A DNA stretch of 64,000 bases from Leptasterias polaris (GCA_037783415.1 JAZGTN010000028.1:4226501-4290500), one strand, 5' to 3'; counted from the first letter of the stretch, positions 51,778 through 61,888 are shown. Notes: generated by a model not told the origin, from the sequence alone. Made by a program: numbers and translations.

Positions 51778-51842
51778 GACTCTGATGGAACTCGAACCCA
51801 CGACCATCTGTACATTGGGAAAGGTTGACAACAGGTGCAATC
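51778..51842 (-). other. tRNA-like B-box sequence, possible SINE relic
   Basis: On the minus strand GTGGGTTCGAGTTCC (about 51793-51807) resembles an internal pol III B box (GGTTCGANTCC) with one extra base. No convincing A box or acceptor stem is present, so this is not a functional tRNA. It lies directly beyond the TIR element. Confidence 0.25.
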
Positions 51843-52017
51843 AGTTTGTACCATTTGTATTCAATATTTAAACATTAACTCTATCAAAATTACATATTTT
51901 TAATACATAATTACATATTTTTACATATATTATAATTACATATTTTTGTATTTAATAGGCCATTTTATGAAGTGAACACCATTCATCTTAAAATTTGTGC
52001 CTAAATAAACATAGGGC

Positions 52018-52946
52018 CGTTGTGGACGGAGATTCTGTCCCCCCGGTGAATGCTGTCCCCCCGGACAACTTTACATGGCTTGTCTAGGGTACAATGTCCC
52101 CCGAGACAGTATCTCCTTGGATAAACTATCTCTCGTTAGGTTATTCTGTCCGTCGTGCTCAACGGAGATTATGGCCTCCAACGGAGAATAATGTCCCCCA
52201 GGCATGAGCGTCCACCGACGGAACTACTTTGATGAACTTGCTTTATTACCCCCACGCTTTGCTGGTTTATAATAGAAGTATTATCTAAATGTTACTTATT
52301 TTAGTCAACATTGATTCACCAATGTAATAATTATTCTTTGTGTATTTATATAATTTCTAATATATTTTTGTTGAGCCCTACACTCCATTTTCCTGTGTTT
52401 TGTATCTATAATTTAGCCTCATTCACTTTTTCTTATTTAGTTGTTGAAATGATTCACGAGGCCATTAATATTCCATATGTACTTTTTAAAAGATTAGCAT
52501 CGAAGTTAATATAATTGAACTGCACATTTGCAGTAAAAAAATAATAAATAATATTCAAACACATGACAAGTCAATACAAACAACTAACAACAAGTGATGA
52601 AAGAAAATCATACAACTAGAAGTTGTGTATCTGTTTGATATACAGCACTGGCCTTTTCCGACTAAGACTAAAAAACATTACGTTATCTCAATATTCACAT
52701 ATAATATGTCCCTGTCTATAGACACACACATGTACACCAAGATTCAACTCAACCAGATTTGTACTTCCAGAGATATAAGACTTGCACCTTTAATCTGACG
52801 TCACAAGTATATTTTATGTTCAGGCTGTAATGAGAGGGTGACAAATTCCTCTGGCGGACAGAAACCCTAGCCGGGGGACACATTCCCCTAGGGGATTCTG
52901 TCCCCCCGGACCGTTGTGCGGGGGTACAGAATTCCCTGTGACACCG
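52018..52946. mobile_element. Candidate element with clustered GTCCCCC motifs at both ends
   Basis: The left cluster (52027-52205) carries about five variants of TTCTGTCCCCCCGG, TGTCCCCCGAG and TGTCCCCCAGG. The right cluster (52838-52946) carries further copies on both strands. GATTCTGTCCCCCCGG is identical at 52031-52046 and 52894-52909. GCCGTTGTGGAC on the left is mirrored by ACCGTTGTGCGGG on the right. The ~600-bp core is AT-rich, without ORF evidence, and contains a satellite-like block. It is likely a decayed non-autonomous transposon with subterminal arrays. Exact ends and superfamily are unresolved. Confidence 0.5.
52692..52808 (+). repeat. Diverged relative of the 1.16-kb satellite
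   Basis: This segment lines up with monomer positions about 1005-1120. Shared in order are AATAT, CTGTCTAT, ACATG, CCAAG-TTCAACTCA, CA-A-TTGT, AGATA and CCTTTAAT, ending with TGACGTCA (52796-52803) where the monomer has its third palindrome. Several small indels separate the two. The alignment was made by eye. Confidence 0.6.
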
Positions 52947-54135
52947 TCTTTCCTTTAAATATTTCAACAATTCAGAAGACGTATAATTTAGTGTAAAGAA
53001 TGTTTTAGGTGAACCTAATAAAACGTCCTTTTTTAAAACAGCTTCATTTCACTTTCATGCAATCGTAATAAGTTGAATTTGCCCATGCATTTGAAACCGC
53101 CACTGAATTTTACACCGAGAATTACACATTAACACCCCCAGTTTTTGCAGTTTCAGAGTGAACACCCTAAGTGGGAAACACAAGAGGTCGCCTTCATAAG
53201 CTCTCCATTCGATAGATGTAACAGTCTGTGCACATGGCGCATGACCTTACAAAACAGCCATTCCGAAAAATTATACTGATTACTGATCATCAATTGACGT
53301 CGACCAAAAAGGAAGTCTAACCCAATTCTAGCTCAACTACTGCCCCCCAAAAAGAAGCCCCCGGCCTTTAATTTCGATCATTTACACTTGACTGTGCCTT
53401 GCAGTAGCATTATTCACGGTAAGATATTTGCGCGTCTTCAGCGCCTTCTTCCTCCATGCTCAGCGTGACTATTGTGGCTGGCACGGAATCCTTCATTGGC
53501 GATCTCTTCCGGTGTTTTGTTGTCAAAAAATGTCATCAATTTTTACCAGAATCGTTTTGTAACCATTAATCACGCACGTGCCCGTTCATATTTACACATA
53601 GAAAGGTGGCATTAGCTGGTGAGATATACGCCTGCATTGTGACATTATTCTAGTTTTTATCTGCGGAAGATTGCCAACAGAGTCCATTTTTGGATTGTGT
53701 GAGTGGAACTCAATCCAATGTTGTTACATGTTTCACATTAATTTATACTCGAATTCAATCTCTTTTGGCTAGATTGGTGAACGATATGGTTCAAAAGTAA
53801 ATACCTTTTGGCTGTATTGGCTGTGCTGCTAAGTCGTAGCCGTAGTTGCTGCGAAAGCCATTGTAGTGATATTAGATAGAGATCCAGATGTTAGCCAATA
53901 TTCGGCGAGGGCTGACAAAGTTTCTTACTAATTTGTTTTTGATCTTTTTTTAATGATATTGTGACACTAAAATGTGTAGCCTTTTTCTTTTTGGGGAACA
54001 AGCGGTTTCAACCGTTTCACTAAGAATTCGAGAGAAAAACAAGTTTAGTTAGTAGCTGAATAACAAAAAGTGATATGACAATTTGGGTTGATTTAGTTTG
54101 TTTGGACTTGTAATGCTGATTTTCTCAAGACTTAT
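52947..54135. other. Intergenic stretch, nothing recognised
   Basis: Mixed-composition DNA with no open frame of note, no terminal repeats and no tRNA-like fold. Scattered T-rich tracts only. Confidence 0.5.
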
Positions 54136-54139
54136 CTAG

Positions 54140-54320
54140 GGTTGATGTAGTGGTATCTTTCCCCAGCCTTCCATCTTTAGGACCTCGGTTCGAATCACGC
54201 CGGTGGCACTATACGTGGATGGGTTTTTTAGTCCCTGACTGCTCAGGTTTTCCCTAAAAATATTTATCTGGGGTTTTCCTCCCACATCTAAAACTGAAAC
54301 TTCCTTCATTGTCGTCTCTC
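54140..54320 (+). mobile_element. tRNA-derived SINE
   Basis: The head contains an A-box-like TGTAGTGGTATC (from 54146) and a perfect B box GGTTCGAATC (54187-54196) about 40 bp later, the spacing of pol III internal promoters. The body that follows (GGGTTTTTTAGTCCCTGACT, then GGTTTTCCTCCCACATC and AAACTGAAACTTCCTTC) looks like a SINE body seen widely in marine deuterostome DNA; that link is from memory. No clear tail or target duplication was found, and the 3' limit is approximate. Confidence 0.6.
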
Positions 54321-54329
54321 CATGAGGTT

Positions 54330-55118
54330 CTTGGCTAGTATAGTAATTAAGTTTGGTTTTCTAGTCATTGGTTTCACAACAAGAATAAATGAAATTAAAT
54401 AAATCCCAAAGCTTTCTAGACTCGTAATAGGGTACACCGATAATGCCATATTAAAATTACATAGTAATTCATTTATATACTTAAAATATAAAAAAATCAT
54501 CAATAATAAAAACCATTTAGATTGAAGTTTTCCATTCTAGTGTAAGAAAGACATCAGTTAAAACACGACATTGTGGTAGTGTAATCACATCGATCCATTC
54601 ATTAAAAATATTATACATGATTGGCAATGATAAAAAAACATAATTGTTTTGTTTAAGTTTGTAAGCTCACTGATCATGAAGTTCATACTAACACAAGTTT
54701 TTGACTGTAAAATATTTCCCTCTGAAATGAAGTCATACTCGAGAAAACTGTTTCTGAAAACCCTTTTTTTTTAACACGCAACAACTAATTTCGGTTTGTT
54801 ACAACCAGAATAAAGGACAATGTGTTTGCTGAAAATTGCGCATGGTTTTTCAATAATGTTCTCCTGACTCACACGAAAAGCCCAAATGTTCACAGTTTTT
54901 TAATTCGTGGATATTGTTAATCACACAAAACATGAATACTGTATTCATTTGGATTTTTTTATAATTTCTACCAATCCTGATGTATATAACCAGGACTTAT
55001 TCAGAACCGTAAAATGTTCGACTGGGTGACCCTCTGTTAACCTGTGACCTAAAACAGTTCAGTTGTGTCGATAGATGCGTTCGTTCTTTGATACATTTCT
55101 TCTTCTGTTTTTGAATAA
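54330..55118. other. AT-rich region downstream of the GPCR
   Basis: This is 3' flank of the minus-strand GPCR. The nearest polyadenylation-like hexamer in its sense is ATTAAA (plus-strand TTTAAT near 54899-54904), about 215 bp past the stop. No other feature was supported. Confidence 0.5.
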
Positions 55119-56093
55119 CTAGTAAGTGTTCGGTGTCCGCTCCGTGTTTGGAAAGTCGTCCGAGTGGTGAAGGCGATCCTCCTGCCGTGTTACGCGGTAA
55201 AACAACCGACGCAACGCCCGTTGAAACTTCTTGAATTTGATGGCGTAAATGAATGGATTGATGCAGGCATTGGTGGCGATTAACCCAACTGATATGATAT
55301 AGACGATGCTAGTAAAGTCAATTTTCTGCAACCCCGCATTGTGTCTGAGAAACAGGATTTGATTGAGCGACCAGCAGAGCACGAATGTGAAAAACACAAT
55401 CAGTAAAGCTTTAAACGTGTTACGTCTTGCCCGCAACAGCGACTCACCTCCCCTGTTGCGATTGTTGGGGTCTTGATCGGACACCGTAGGTACCACCCGT
55501 TTGGCGCTCTTTGACAACTCCCAAGCAATCCGGACGTACATGTAAGACATCAATGCCAGGGGTATGGCATACTGCATCATAAAGATGATAACACCAACAG
55601 ATACACCAATCCCACTCTGGTGGCAAGTATAGTTGTCCATCACTGACCACTGGAAGAAGACGTAAGATCGTATACTCAGCACAATGAACCATAAACCAGC
55701 TATGGTTAACACAATGGCTCGTCTGTTATTGAAGTATCGTTCATAGCGAAACGGATGAACGATAGCAAAGTATCTTTCAAAAGTAACAGCTATGAGGCTA
55801 TATGTTGAAGCAACGAAGAAAGTCAGTTGAAAGTAGCGAGAATTCCAGAAGTAACAGAGAAGTATTCCTGATGCACCTCTTGGGATTGGTGTCAATACTT
55901 GAGGGATGTAAGCTTGCAGGAGGATGAAAACGGATGCCAAGAAGTCGATGGTTGCTTGGTGAAGGATCAAGGCGTTCGTGTTCGTGTGCATAGAGCGTTC
56001 AAAGATGATGACAAGACTCACCAAACCATTCCCGAGGATACCCAAGACACCAGATAAAGTATTGATGACAAGCAGAGATGTAGATGATCCCAT
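55119..56093 (-). CDS. Intronless rhodopsin-class (class A) GPCR
   Basis: ATG at 56093 opens 324 codons ending at TAG (55119-55121). The open frame extends two codons upstream to a TTG, which is not used as a start here. Seven hydrophobic segments fit a plasma-membrane receptor. TM1 has GNGLV (21-25); TM2 has D50 of HQATID; TM3 starts at C80, the expected disulphide partner of C157 in loop 2; ERY (106-108) replaces DRY; W135 is in TM4; P178 in TM5; TM6 has CWSLNQ (240-245), lacking the usual Pro of CWxP; TM7 has NPFIY (279-283). A basic amphipathic stretch (KKFQRALRRLF) follows as helix 8. A single uninterrupted exon of family-typical length supports a real gene. The short N-terminus fits a peptide or small-molecule receptor; the ligand is unknown. 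It could belong to a lineage-expanded orphan group. Confidence 0.92.
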   Translation of the reverse strand: MGSSTSLLVINTLSGVLGILGNGLVSLVIIFERSMHTNTNALILHQATIDFLASVFILLQAYIPQVLTPIPRGASGILLCYFWNSRYFQLTFFVASTYSLIAVTFERYFAIVHPFRYERYFNNRRAIVLTIAGLWFIVLSIRSYVFFQWSVMDNYTCHQSGIGVSVGVIIFMMQYAIPLALMSYMYVRIAWELSKSAKRVVPTVSDQDPNNRNRGGESLLRARRNTFKALLIVFFTFVLCWSLNQILFLRHNAGLQKIDFTSIVYIISVGLIATNACINPFIYAIKFKKFQRALRRLFYRVTRQEDRLHHSDDFPNTERTPNTY

Positions 56094-56228
56094 GTCCAAC
56101 GATTGAGTAAATCAACGTTGCATAACAAAAGATTACACAAAACAGTGAAACAAGATTGTACAAGATTGAAGCTTGACTACATCTCTAAAAAGCTTTGCTC
56201 ACATTGAGTTATCTGTGGTTTGTGTCAA

Positions 56229-56234
56229 TTTATA
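56229..56234 (-). promoter_or_regulatory. Possible TATA box for the GPCR
   Basis: On the minus strand GGGTATAAATTGAC lies about 136 bp upstream of the GPCR ATG, which would give a 5'UTR near 110 nt. No splice acceptor was needed to explain the ATG. The position is plausible but unproven. Confidence 0.35.
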
Positions 56235-56711
56235 CCCAAACTTCTGTATGTGTTACAAAGAAATGTCAGTGCCGGCTGTATGGTTTTGGGGTTTTTTGGT
56301 TTTTTTGGACTGTCCAATTTTACCAAACCGTAGCGCCAACCATTTTGAAGACGCCGAACGTTATTCCTATTTATAGATTGCAATGTTTCCGCACGATCCT
56401 ATTATCGTTGCCGTGAAAGCTACGCGTGTGTAGTTGCTATTGATATACCGAACAGCGGTAAACCAACATTTTTAACCCAAACCGGATTTGCTTTCATCGA
56501 TTATTGTGTCGTAAACTTCATCTAAAGTCACAGTTTTACGAAATACTGAATAATAAAATGTGCTCTTGTGGGAACATTGGGCCGCCCTGCCTGAACAAGT
56601 TGCGCAAAGGCAAAACAAGTGTTCCCATGAAGAAAACCTTACATTAAGAACCCACATAGGGGCAGGTACAACAAAATTAAAAAGGTAAACATAGTTTTGT
56701 TTATTTAATTA

Positions 56712-56853
56712 TTTCGTCACCTCGAAATCATATTTTGTTACCTCGAAATCATGTTATTCCCTCGAAATATTTTTTCGTTCCCCAAAAATATTATTTCTTT
56801 CCCTCGAAATATTGTTTCGAGAGAATGAAATAGTATTTCGAGGGAACGAAACG
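56712..56853. repeat. 21-bp minisatellite, near-palindromic unit
   Basis: About six imperfect copies of TTTCGTTCCCTCGAAATATTA-like units. Early copies read CACCTCGAAATCAT, middle ones CCCTCGAAATATT. The last part is inverted (TATTTCGAGGGAACGAAAC). Each unit can pair TTTCG with CGAAA. Confidence 0.75.
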
Positions 56854-57370
56854 TTTTTGTTGTTTTTTTAACCTTTTCATATTTTTTAACTTTCTCTTTA
56901 GAGGCTCTATACATACGACGGGGACTGAGATCAAAAAAGAACCTCTCCAAGTGGGATTTCTGAAGAGAGGGATGTTCAGCACGGAAATGTTTGTACGTGG
57001 GAGGATTTTTAGTAAAACTCAAAATAAAGAACAATAGATTTATGGTGGTATGAAATTTGAACGACTGGGTTTTAAAGCAGAATGTACTCCGGGGTAACAT
57101 TATTGATATTTGCGACCCGTCGTTGAATCCACACTGACGAGAAATCACGTACTCTGCTGCTTGCTTCCTCTTCGCGACCGTTAAACCTAGGCGAACCGCA
57201 CGTGTTTGCATCGGGCTGGAGTGTGTCAACATGGCCATCGTACTCTGGTATTTGAATAGTAAAAGAAGACGCTGTCCAAAAAGCCATTTATTGAAAAACA
57301 TATAGACTTTTGGTTCGGATAATGTGACAATGTCCTGCTTTTTTCTTGACTTAGAGTGATGGTGCATCAT
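56738..57370 (-). CDS. Unidentified 210-codon ORF
   Basis: ATG (57368-57370) to stop at 56738, uninterrupted. In DNA this AT-rich a 210-codon frame is unlikely by chance. The last ~35 residues (repeats of SLE-IF-GNE-IF-G) are encoded by the 21-bp minisatellite. The preceding part has a lysine-rich stretch (KEKVKKYEKVKKTTKTF) and no domain I recognise. A second frame (57072-57287) is also open across the middle. It may be a decayed transposase fragment, an exon, or chance. Confidence 0.25.
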   Translation of the reverse strand: MMHHHSKSRKKQDIVTLSEPKVYMFFNKWLFGQRLLLLFKYQSTMAMLTHSSPMQTRAVRLGLTVAKRKQAAEYVISRQCGFNDGSQISIMLPRSTFCFKTQSFKFHTTINLLFFILSFTKNPPTYKHFRAEHPSLQKSHLERFFFDLSPRRMYRASKEKVKKYEKVKKTTKTFRSLEILFHSLETIFRGKEIIFLGNEKIFRGNNMISR

Positions 57371-57417
57371 TGGTTTGTGGAAGTGTAAACTATTAAAACA
57401 AATATAGATTTTTTCAG

Positions 57418-57750
57418 CATCATTATCATCATCATCAAGGCTTTTAGTTCGTCCACCTGTTGGACAAAGCCCTCCTCAGAAAACTTCAATGTGCCTCTTT
57501 CTCTCCCTCTCTTTCTCTCCAGCCACTCTGGTCCATGTAGCCGTGCCCACATGTGTGCTGTTATGTCATTTCTCCATCGTGTTTTTGCCGTCTTCTCTTT
57601 CTCTTGGCCGCCCTCAGCTGCCATCCGGTCATTCGTCTAATCCACCTGTTGTTGTTGAACCTTGACACATGGCCTGCCTATCTCCATTTGATCTCATTTA
57701 TGTTTTCAAAGATGTCCTTGACTTTTGTTTTTTCTCATATTTTGTTAAGG
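57418..57750 (-). pseudogene. LINE 3' end fragment (endonuclease-RT type) with GAT tail
   Basis: Minus-strand translation gives the conserved C-terminus of a LINE polyprotein class: NEIKWR-stop-AGHVSRF, then RWIRRMTGWQLRAAKRKRRR, after a frame change TRWRNDITAHM, then EEGFVQQVDELKAL. A TGG has become TAG in the first block, and a frameshift follows. The end is a (GAT)n tail (57418-57437 as ATC on the plus strand). The block order is the one often annotated in animal genomes as an endonuclease-reverse transcriptase or RTE-like protein; the clade is not certain. Everything upstream is missing. Confidence 0.7.
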
Positions 57751-57953
57751 TTAACTTGTCCCGTATTGTTAAAAGCACGTTTTTTTCTCTCCAGGGCTCT
57801 CTGGATGTGTTGTTCAACTCAACTTGTTTTGTTCAACTCAACTTGTTGTAGTCCACATAGTTTTTGAATGTATACAAATACAGCCACCATTAACCCATAA
57901 ACACACAATACATCCAACAATGTCACTACATTGTGTGTTGTGATGTCATTTAG

Positions 57954-57992
57954 CCTTCGAGAAAGACTCTGCTAGGGTCGAAACGTCAGGCC
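57954..57992 (+). ncRNA. Hammerhead-like motif, possibly Penelope-type relic
   Basis: The stem GACTCT-GCT-AGGGTC (57965-57979) is followed by GAAAC (57980-57984) and GTCAGGCC. That is the order of stem II, GAAA box and cleavage-site segment in hammerhead ribozymes found in Penelope-like elements. The partner box CTGANGA is degenerate here (TCGAGAAA), so activity is unlikely. No Penelope coding is nearby. Confidence 0.3.
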
Positions 57993-57999
57993 ATTAACT

Positions 58000-58320
58000 A
58001 TTTTTTGCATTTATACCCCAGGTCCTTTTAATTGGTAAGCATTTTGCAACAGCTAATTATATTTTCTCAGTAGTTACTTAAAATTGATTTACACAACAGA
58101 GCAACATTTTCTTTAAATCGTTGTTTTTATTATGTTCATATAAATATATATTTGTTTATATTATGTATTGTTTGAACATTTTTATGAAGTATGGAAATAA
58201 ATGTGAGTTCGAAATGAATTGACAGTCGAAGCTTTCATAAACTAGAAGACGTGACCGTGGGTTATACTTTATATAGGTCAGGAAAAGTGGTCCAATGCGC
58301 ATGTGTACACATCAGCCCAC
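58000..58320. other. AT-rich spacer, nothing recognised
   Basis: No coding or repeat structure apart from a run of AT-rich sequence around 58130-58200. Confidence 0.5.
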
Positions 58321-59053
58321 CCAAGCGTTGGTATAGACTGTGCAAGTCTCGCGCGTATCCGAACGAGAAAACACGTCAAACGAAGAAAATTTTTATTTCT
58401 GAAATTAAATCTTTGTTTTAAATTATATCTCATGACAAAATCTGAACAACAAAAATTAATCATTACAATTTTATGAAAAGGTTTAGCTTTTGAAAAAAAA
58501 AATCACAATAGTGTGTATATTATTATTGAAAACAAATTAAAACTCTGGGACAAGGATGCCTATTTGATGTTAACTTTTTAGAAACCCCTTACGCGGATTC
58601 GTGAAGGTCAAACGGGTCTTAAATGGACCCGTATCGCAGTTTAAAGAGGATGCTGACGCCTCAACAACCATAGACTGCAATGAAAAGGGTTTGCTTTGCA
58701 ATTACAGCATCTGGCGATTATAATTGCGCATCCAAAACAAGCGTTTACGTAAGTTTTATGATCGGAGGCGAGCACAAAATTCTTAATTTTTTGCAATAAC
58801 CGGAAGCTGAGGTCAAGTTTAATTCTTGGGTTTTCTTCGTTATATTGTTGAATTGGTTTTACTTTCATATTTTGTTATCACTTAGTATTACATTCCCAAC
58901 AACATGTATACTTTTCTAGGTCATAACCTACGTTAAACTAAAATAATTGACGAAACAAAATCTCGCCCACGTAAAACTCCATATGGTTGGGACCACTATG
59001 GTCCCGGAAGTTCGAATGCGCGCGAGACTTGCACAGCCTATTGGTGCTGGGGG
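58321..59053. repeat. Inverted-repeat pair bounding ~730 bp
   Basis: The left arm (58321-58364) and right arm (59010-59053) are inverted, with a perfect 18-bp core CGCGCGAGACTTGCACAG (59019-59036; its complement at 58338-58355) and partial matching on both sides (GTTCGRATRCGCGCG outward to CTAT/CTAY). The enclosed DNA is AT-rich with no credible ORF. It is likely the remains of a DNA transposon or two inverted copies of a dispersed repeat. Confidence 0.5.
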
Positions 59054-59699
59054 CGACCGAATCTTATTCCTGTCATATCATTGTTGGAGATTGCCTTCCG
59101 ATTTTACTTCAGAAATTGGTTTATTTTGGATCTTCTTGTGTGTTTCTAGCCTTCTGCATTATTGTATTGAAATTCCATTTAGAGTTCTCCGTTGTAGAAA
59201 TGTTATAAAGGAGCTTCTGCAGCGGCTGTTACAGAATTGCTGTTACACCCCTGGGAAGGTTACAATAATTGACAATAATATAATTTATTCATTTCCTTTG
59301 TGTATCTGCCCCAGTTGAACAAATTGTTCTTGTCATTGTGAAGTAGAGGCGCCAGCAGGACAGAAAAAACCCCAGTATCATAACCTCTAGAGATGTTTAA
59401 TTTTCAGATGGAAAGAACGAGGAAATTGAGAAATTAAAAACTGTCATTTTACATATAGAGGTGTGAAGGTGCACCCCACAACTCGACGCAAACACTGACC
59501 CTGACCTTGTTCAAGTGCATAATTTGCTAAAATATAAGTGTTGTTTCTCCTGTGGACGAGCTGACTATACTGGCCTTCAACGAGTGTCTACGGAGGCATA
59601 GGGATGTAAAACTCTAATGTGTAATGGATTTAAATCTATTCTGTCTGACAGCGACCATCCACTATCCATCAACTCCAGAAGTAAACGGTTTTTTTTACA

Positions 59700-59800
59700 A
59701 GGAAGGATCAGGACACGGCGACACGGTAGCTCAGTTTTGTTCCAGCAGCTATCAAATGGTTCGATATTGGCAGTTAGATCGATGAGCTATTGCGTTGATG
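59700..59800 (+). other. tRNA-like SINE relic
   Basis: CACGGTAGCTCAGTTTTG contains an A-box-like GTAGCTCAG, and about 33 bp on GGTTCGATATTGG resembles a B box. The spacing fits a tRNA-derived pol III promoter, but no acceptor stem forms. Weak call. Confidence 0.3.
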
Positions 59801-59819
59801 GCTCGGATCCCTAATTACC

Positions 59820-60635
59820 AAATTGTCTTATTGCCGTTTTATGTGAGAATTTCACTAATTGTGTTTGTAGTGTGAACTAATTAGAACATATTTTTTATTT
59901 TTATTTTTTTTTAACGCTATTCTTAATTTGTATCCTTCCGGTATTCAGTTCTTTGTCAAGGCTATTTCAATTTCCCCAGTGAGTGATAATAGGGTTTTAT
60001 ATATCTCAGTCTCTATCTATCTAGCAGTATACTGTACAAAACGTCGAGACGACACCGGTTCTTCTCAGAGCTAACACTTTTCCAAAAAGAGTTTTCCACA
60101 TCGTTGTCCCCACAAGTTCTTCTGTAGTTTTTCTGGCTAAAAGACATTGAAAGCCAAAAATAATATACTTACTAAAGTAAATTGTAATACCCTCAGTCTG
60201 AAATTGTTATCTGTAAACAAATATTGCCTCTGCTGAAGCTTTTGGACGGTTTTCTGACGGTTTTGGACGGTTTGAGAAAAAGGGTTAACAAACGGTCTCA
60301 AAAACGGAACAAAAATAGTCGTTTCAATTGTTATTGTTACTTAATTAGTTTAAGATTAAACATTTATTAAGTGACTTGAAATAAATTGGTGTTTTCAGAA
60401 TATCACTTTTTGAAGTTGAACTGCTCACTATTTTACCTTTTAAAATAAAGCTGACGCTTTTCTGCCATAGGAACTGTCAGTTTTAATGAGTAATTAAGTT
60501 CTAAACACATTTTCACTTCGAAAAACACAACCAAACAAACGAACAAGAACTGACCTGCCCACAGAGCGCATAATTATTATGCATATAAGATTTGTAACTT
60601 CATGAAAACATCAAAAATGCATGGATTCCTCTCTT
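59820..60635. other. Intergenic stretch, nothing recognised
   Basis: T- and A-rich DNA. A local repetition of GACGGTTTTGGACGGTTT around 60244-60271 is the only pattern noticed. Confidence 0.5.
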
Positions 60636-60816
60636 CGTAATAGACCTTATGCATAACGTCATTTGAGTAGGGCGCCCTCACCTAGAGGTCAAAAGGAAGA
60701 TGCTCATTGGCCAGTCTTGTGCGCCGCGCGTACAAATCAGCGCGTTTCCATTGTTTCATCATCAGTTTACCTCTAAGATGGCGGCTTGGTGACGTCAATG
60801 CATAAGGTCTATTACG
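60636..60816. mobile_element. MITE, 181 bp, with 19-bp perfect inverted ends
   Basis: The left end reads CGTAATAGACCTTATGCAT and the right end is its exact complement (to 60816). The inner bases AACGTCA and TGACGTCA continue the similarity. The inside has AGGGCGCCCTCACC, GCGCCGCGCG and AAGATGGCGGC (60775-60785), the YY1-type core. No ORF. Possible TA-type target sites at the ends are compatible but not diagnostic. Confidence 0.75.
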
Positions 60817-61870
60817 CAAAAGTCAAACCAAGCATGTTTGGGCGAAATATTACCGTGCCTGGAAAATATTTCAAAATTCGCCTCGTGTGAAAGGACATTA
60901 ATTTGTTTGCATGTCGTACATTCCTTGCGAAGTCTTCGCAAACATTGAAAAATGTTGTTGTGGGAATTGTTTTAATATTAATATTATTAATTGTTATTAA
61001 TATTTTGTTTTTTGAGCGTGGAACATATACATTCTCTCGTGTAAAAACATTTTTAGTTTGTTGTTTGTCTGTTGACCAACATTCCATTGACATTGCTCTT
61101 CATGATTGTACTATACTTTGCAACAATTTAGCCTAAAAGGCATTTATTTATTTTTGAAGAGCGAGAACATGTTCGGTCGATGAGGGGTGTAATTAGGCTT
61201 TAAAGTGGCGTAAGTAATTGCGATACGGGGGAACGTGTCCCCCAATTATCAGTGCACCCACCCCCTCTCCTAGGCACTTATTAAATATTGACCTTTTAGA
61301 TTAAAAATTACCATAGTAAAATTTTACATTTCATAAGCTTTAATGTAATAGTTTCAATGTTTATTTTTCTGTATAATTATTATTATTATTTTTTTCATTT
61401 ACACGCCGATAATTTAATTATTTTTACACCCAGGTCAGATTCAGTCTAAAAATAGTAAATGGCACAACAAGAGCGCTGAAAGGGGGCTTATTTTAAAAAG
61501 AAATGTAAACAAACACATTTTGAACTGGCCAGTTGTGGTGCAGCCCCTTGTGCCCCCCCAATTTTAATCTATCCAAGCTTCGGCGCTGTTTTATAAACAA
61601 GTCAAGGCCATACGCATTAAAATTGGTTTCAATTTGAAAAATGCTTTCTATATACTGCATTTAGTGGTGACATAATTTTTAGAAATATAAAAGAAACTGA
61701 AGGTTATGTCAGCCTTTATAATGCTAAAGCTAAAAACGTTTTTGTTTTGTTTTTACATAACGGACTATAACCTCCGAGGATATTGTATTTTGAAAACAGC
61801 ATGGACTAGAACAAATTAATCTTTGTGGAAGTCTAAAAGCTTTTAAAGAGGCCATCGAGGTGAGGTCTAA
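60817..61870. other. Intergenic stretch, nothing recognised
   Basis: AT-rich with scattered C-runs (61242-61247, 61551-61559). Frames of 77-93 codons here are hydrophobic low-complexity translations, not genes. Confidence 0.5.
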
Positions 61871-61873
61871 GGA

Positions 61874-61888
61874 GGGGGGGGGGGGGGG
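61874..61888. repeat. Poly(G) tract
   Basis: Fifteen consecutive G inside a purine-rich segment. Confidence 0.9.

Noticed and set aside
51778..51842. A functional tRNA gene
   Set aside because: Only a B-box-like word is present; acceptor and anticodon arms do not form.
58947..59318. 123-codon plus-strand frame
   Set aside because: Opens at TTG, crosses the right arm of the inverted-repeat pair, and contains no recognisable domain.
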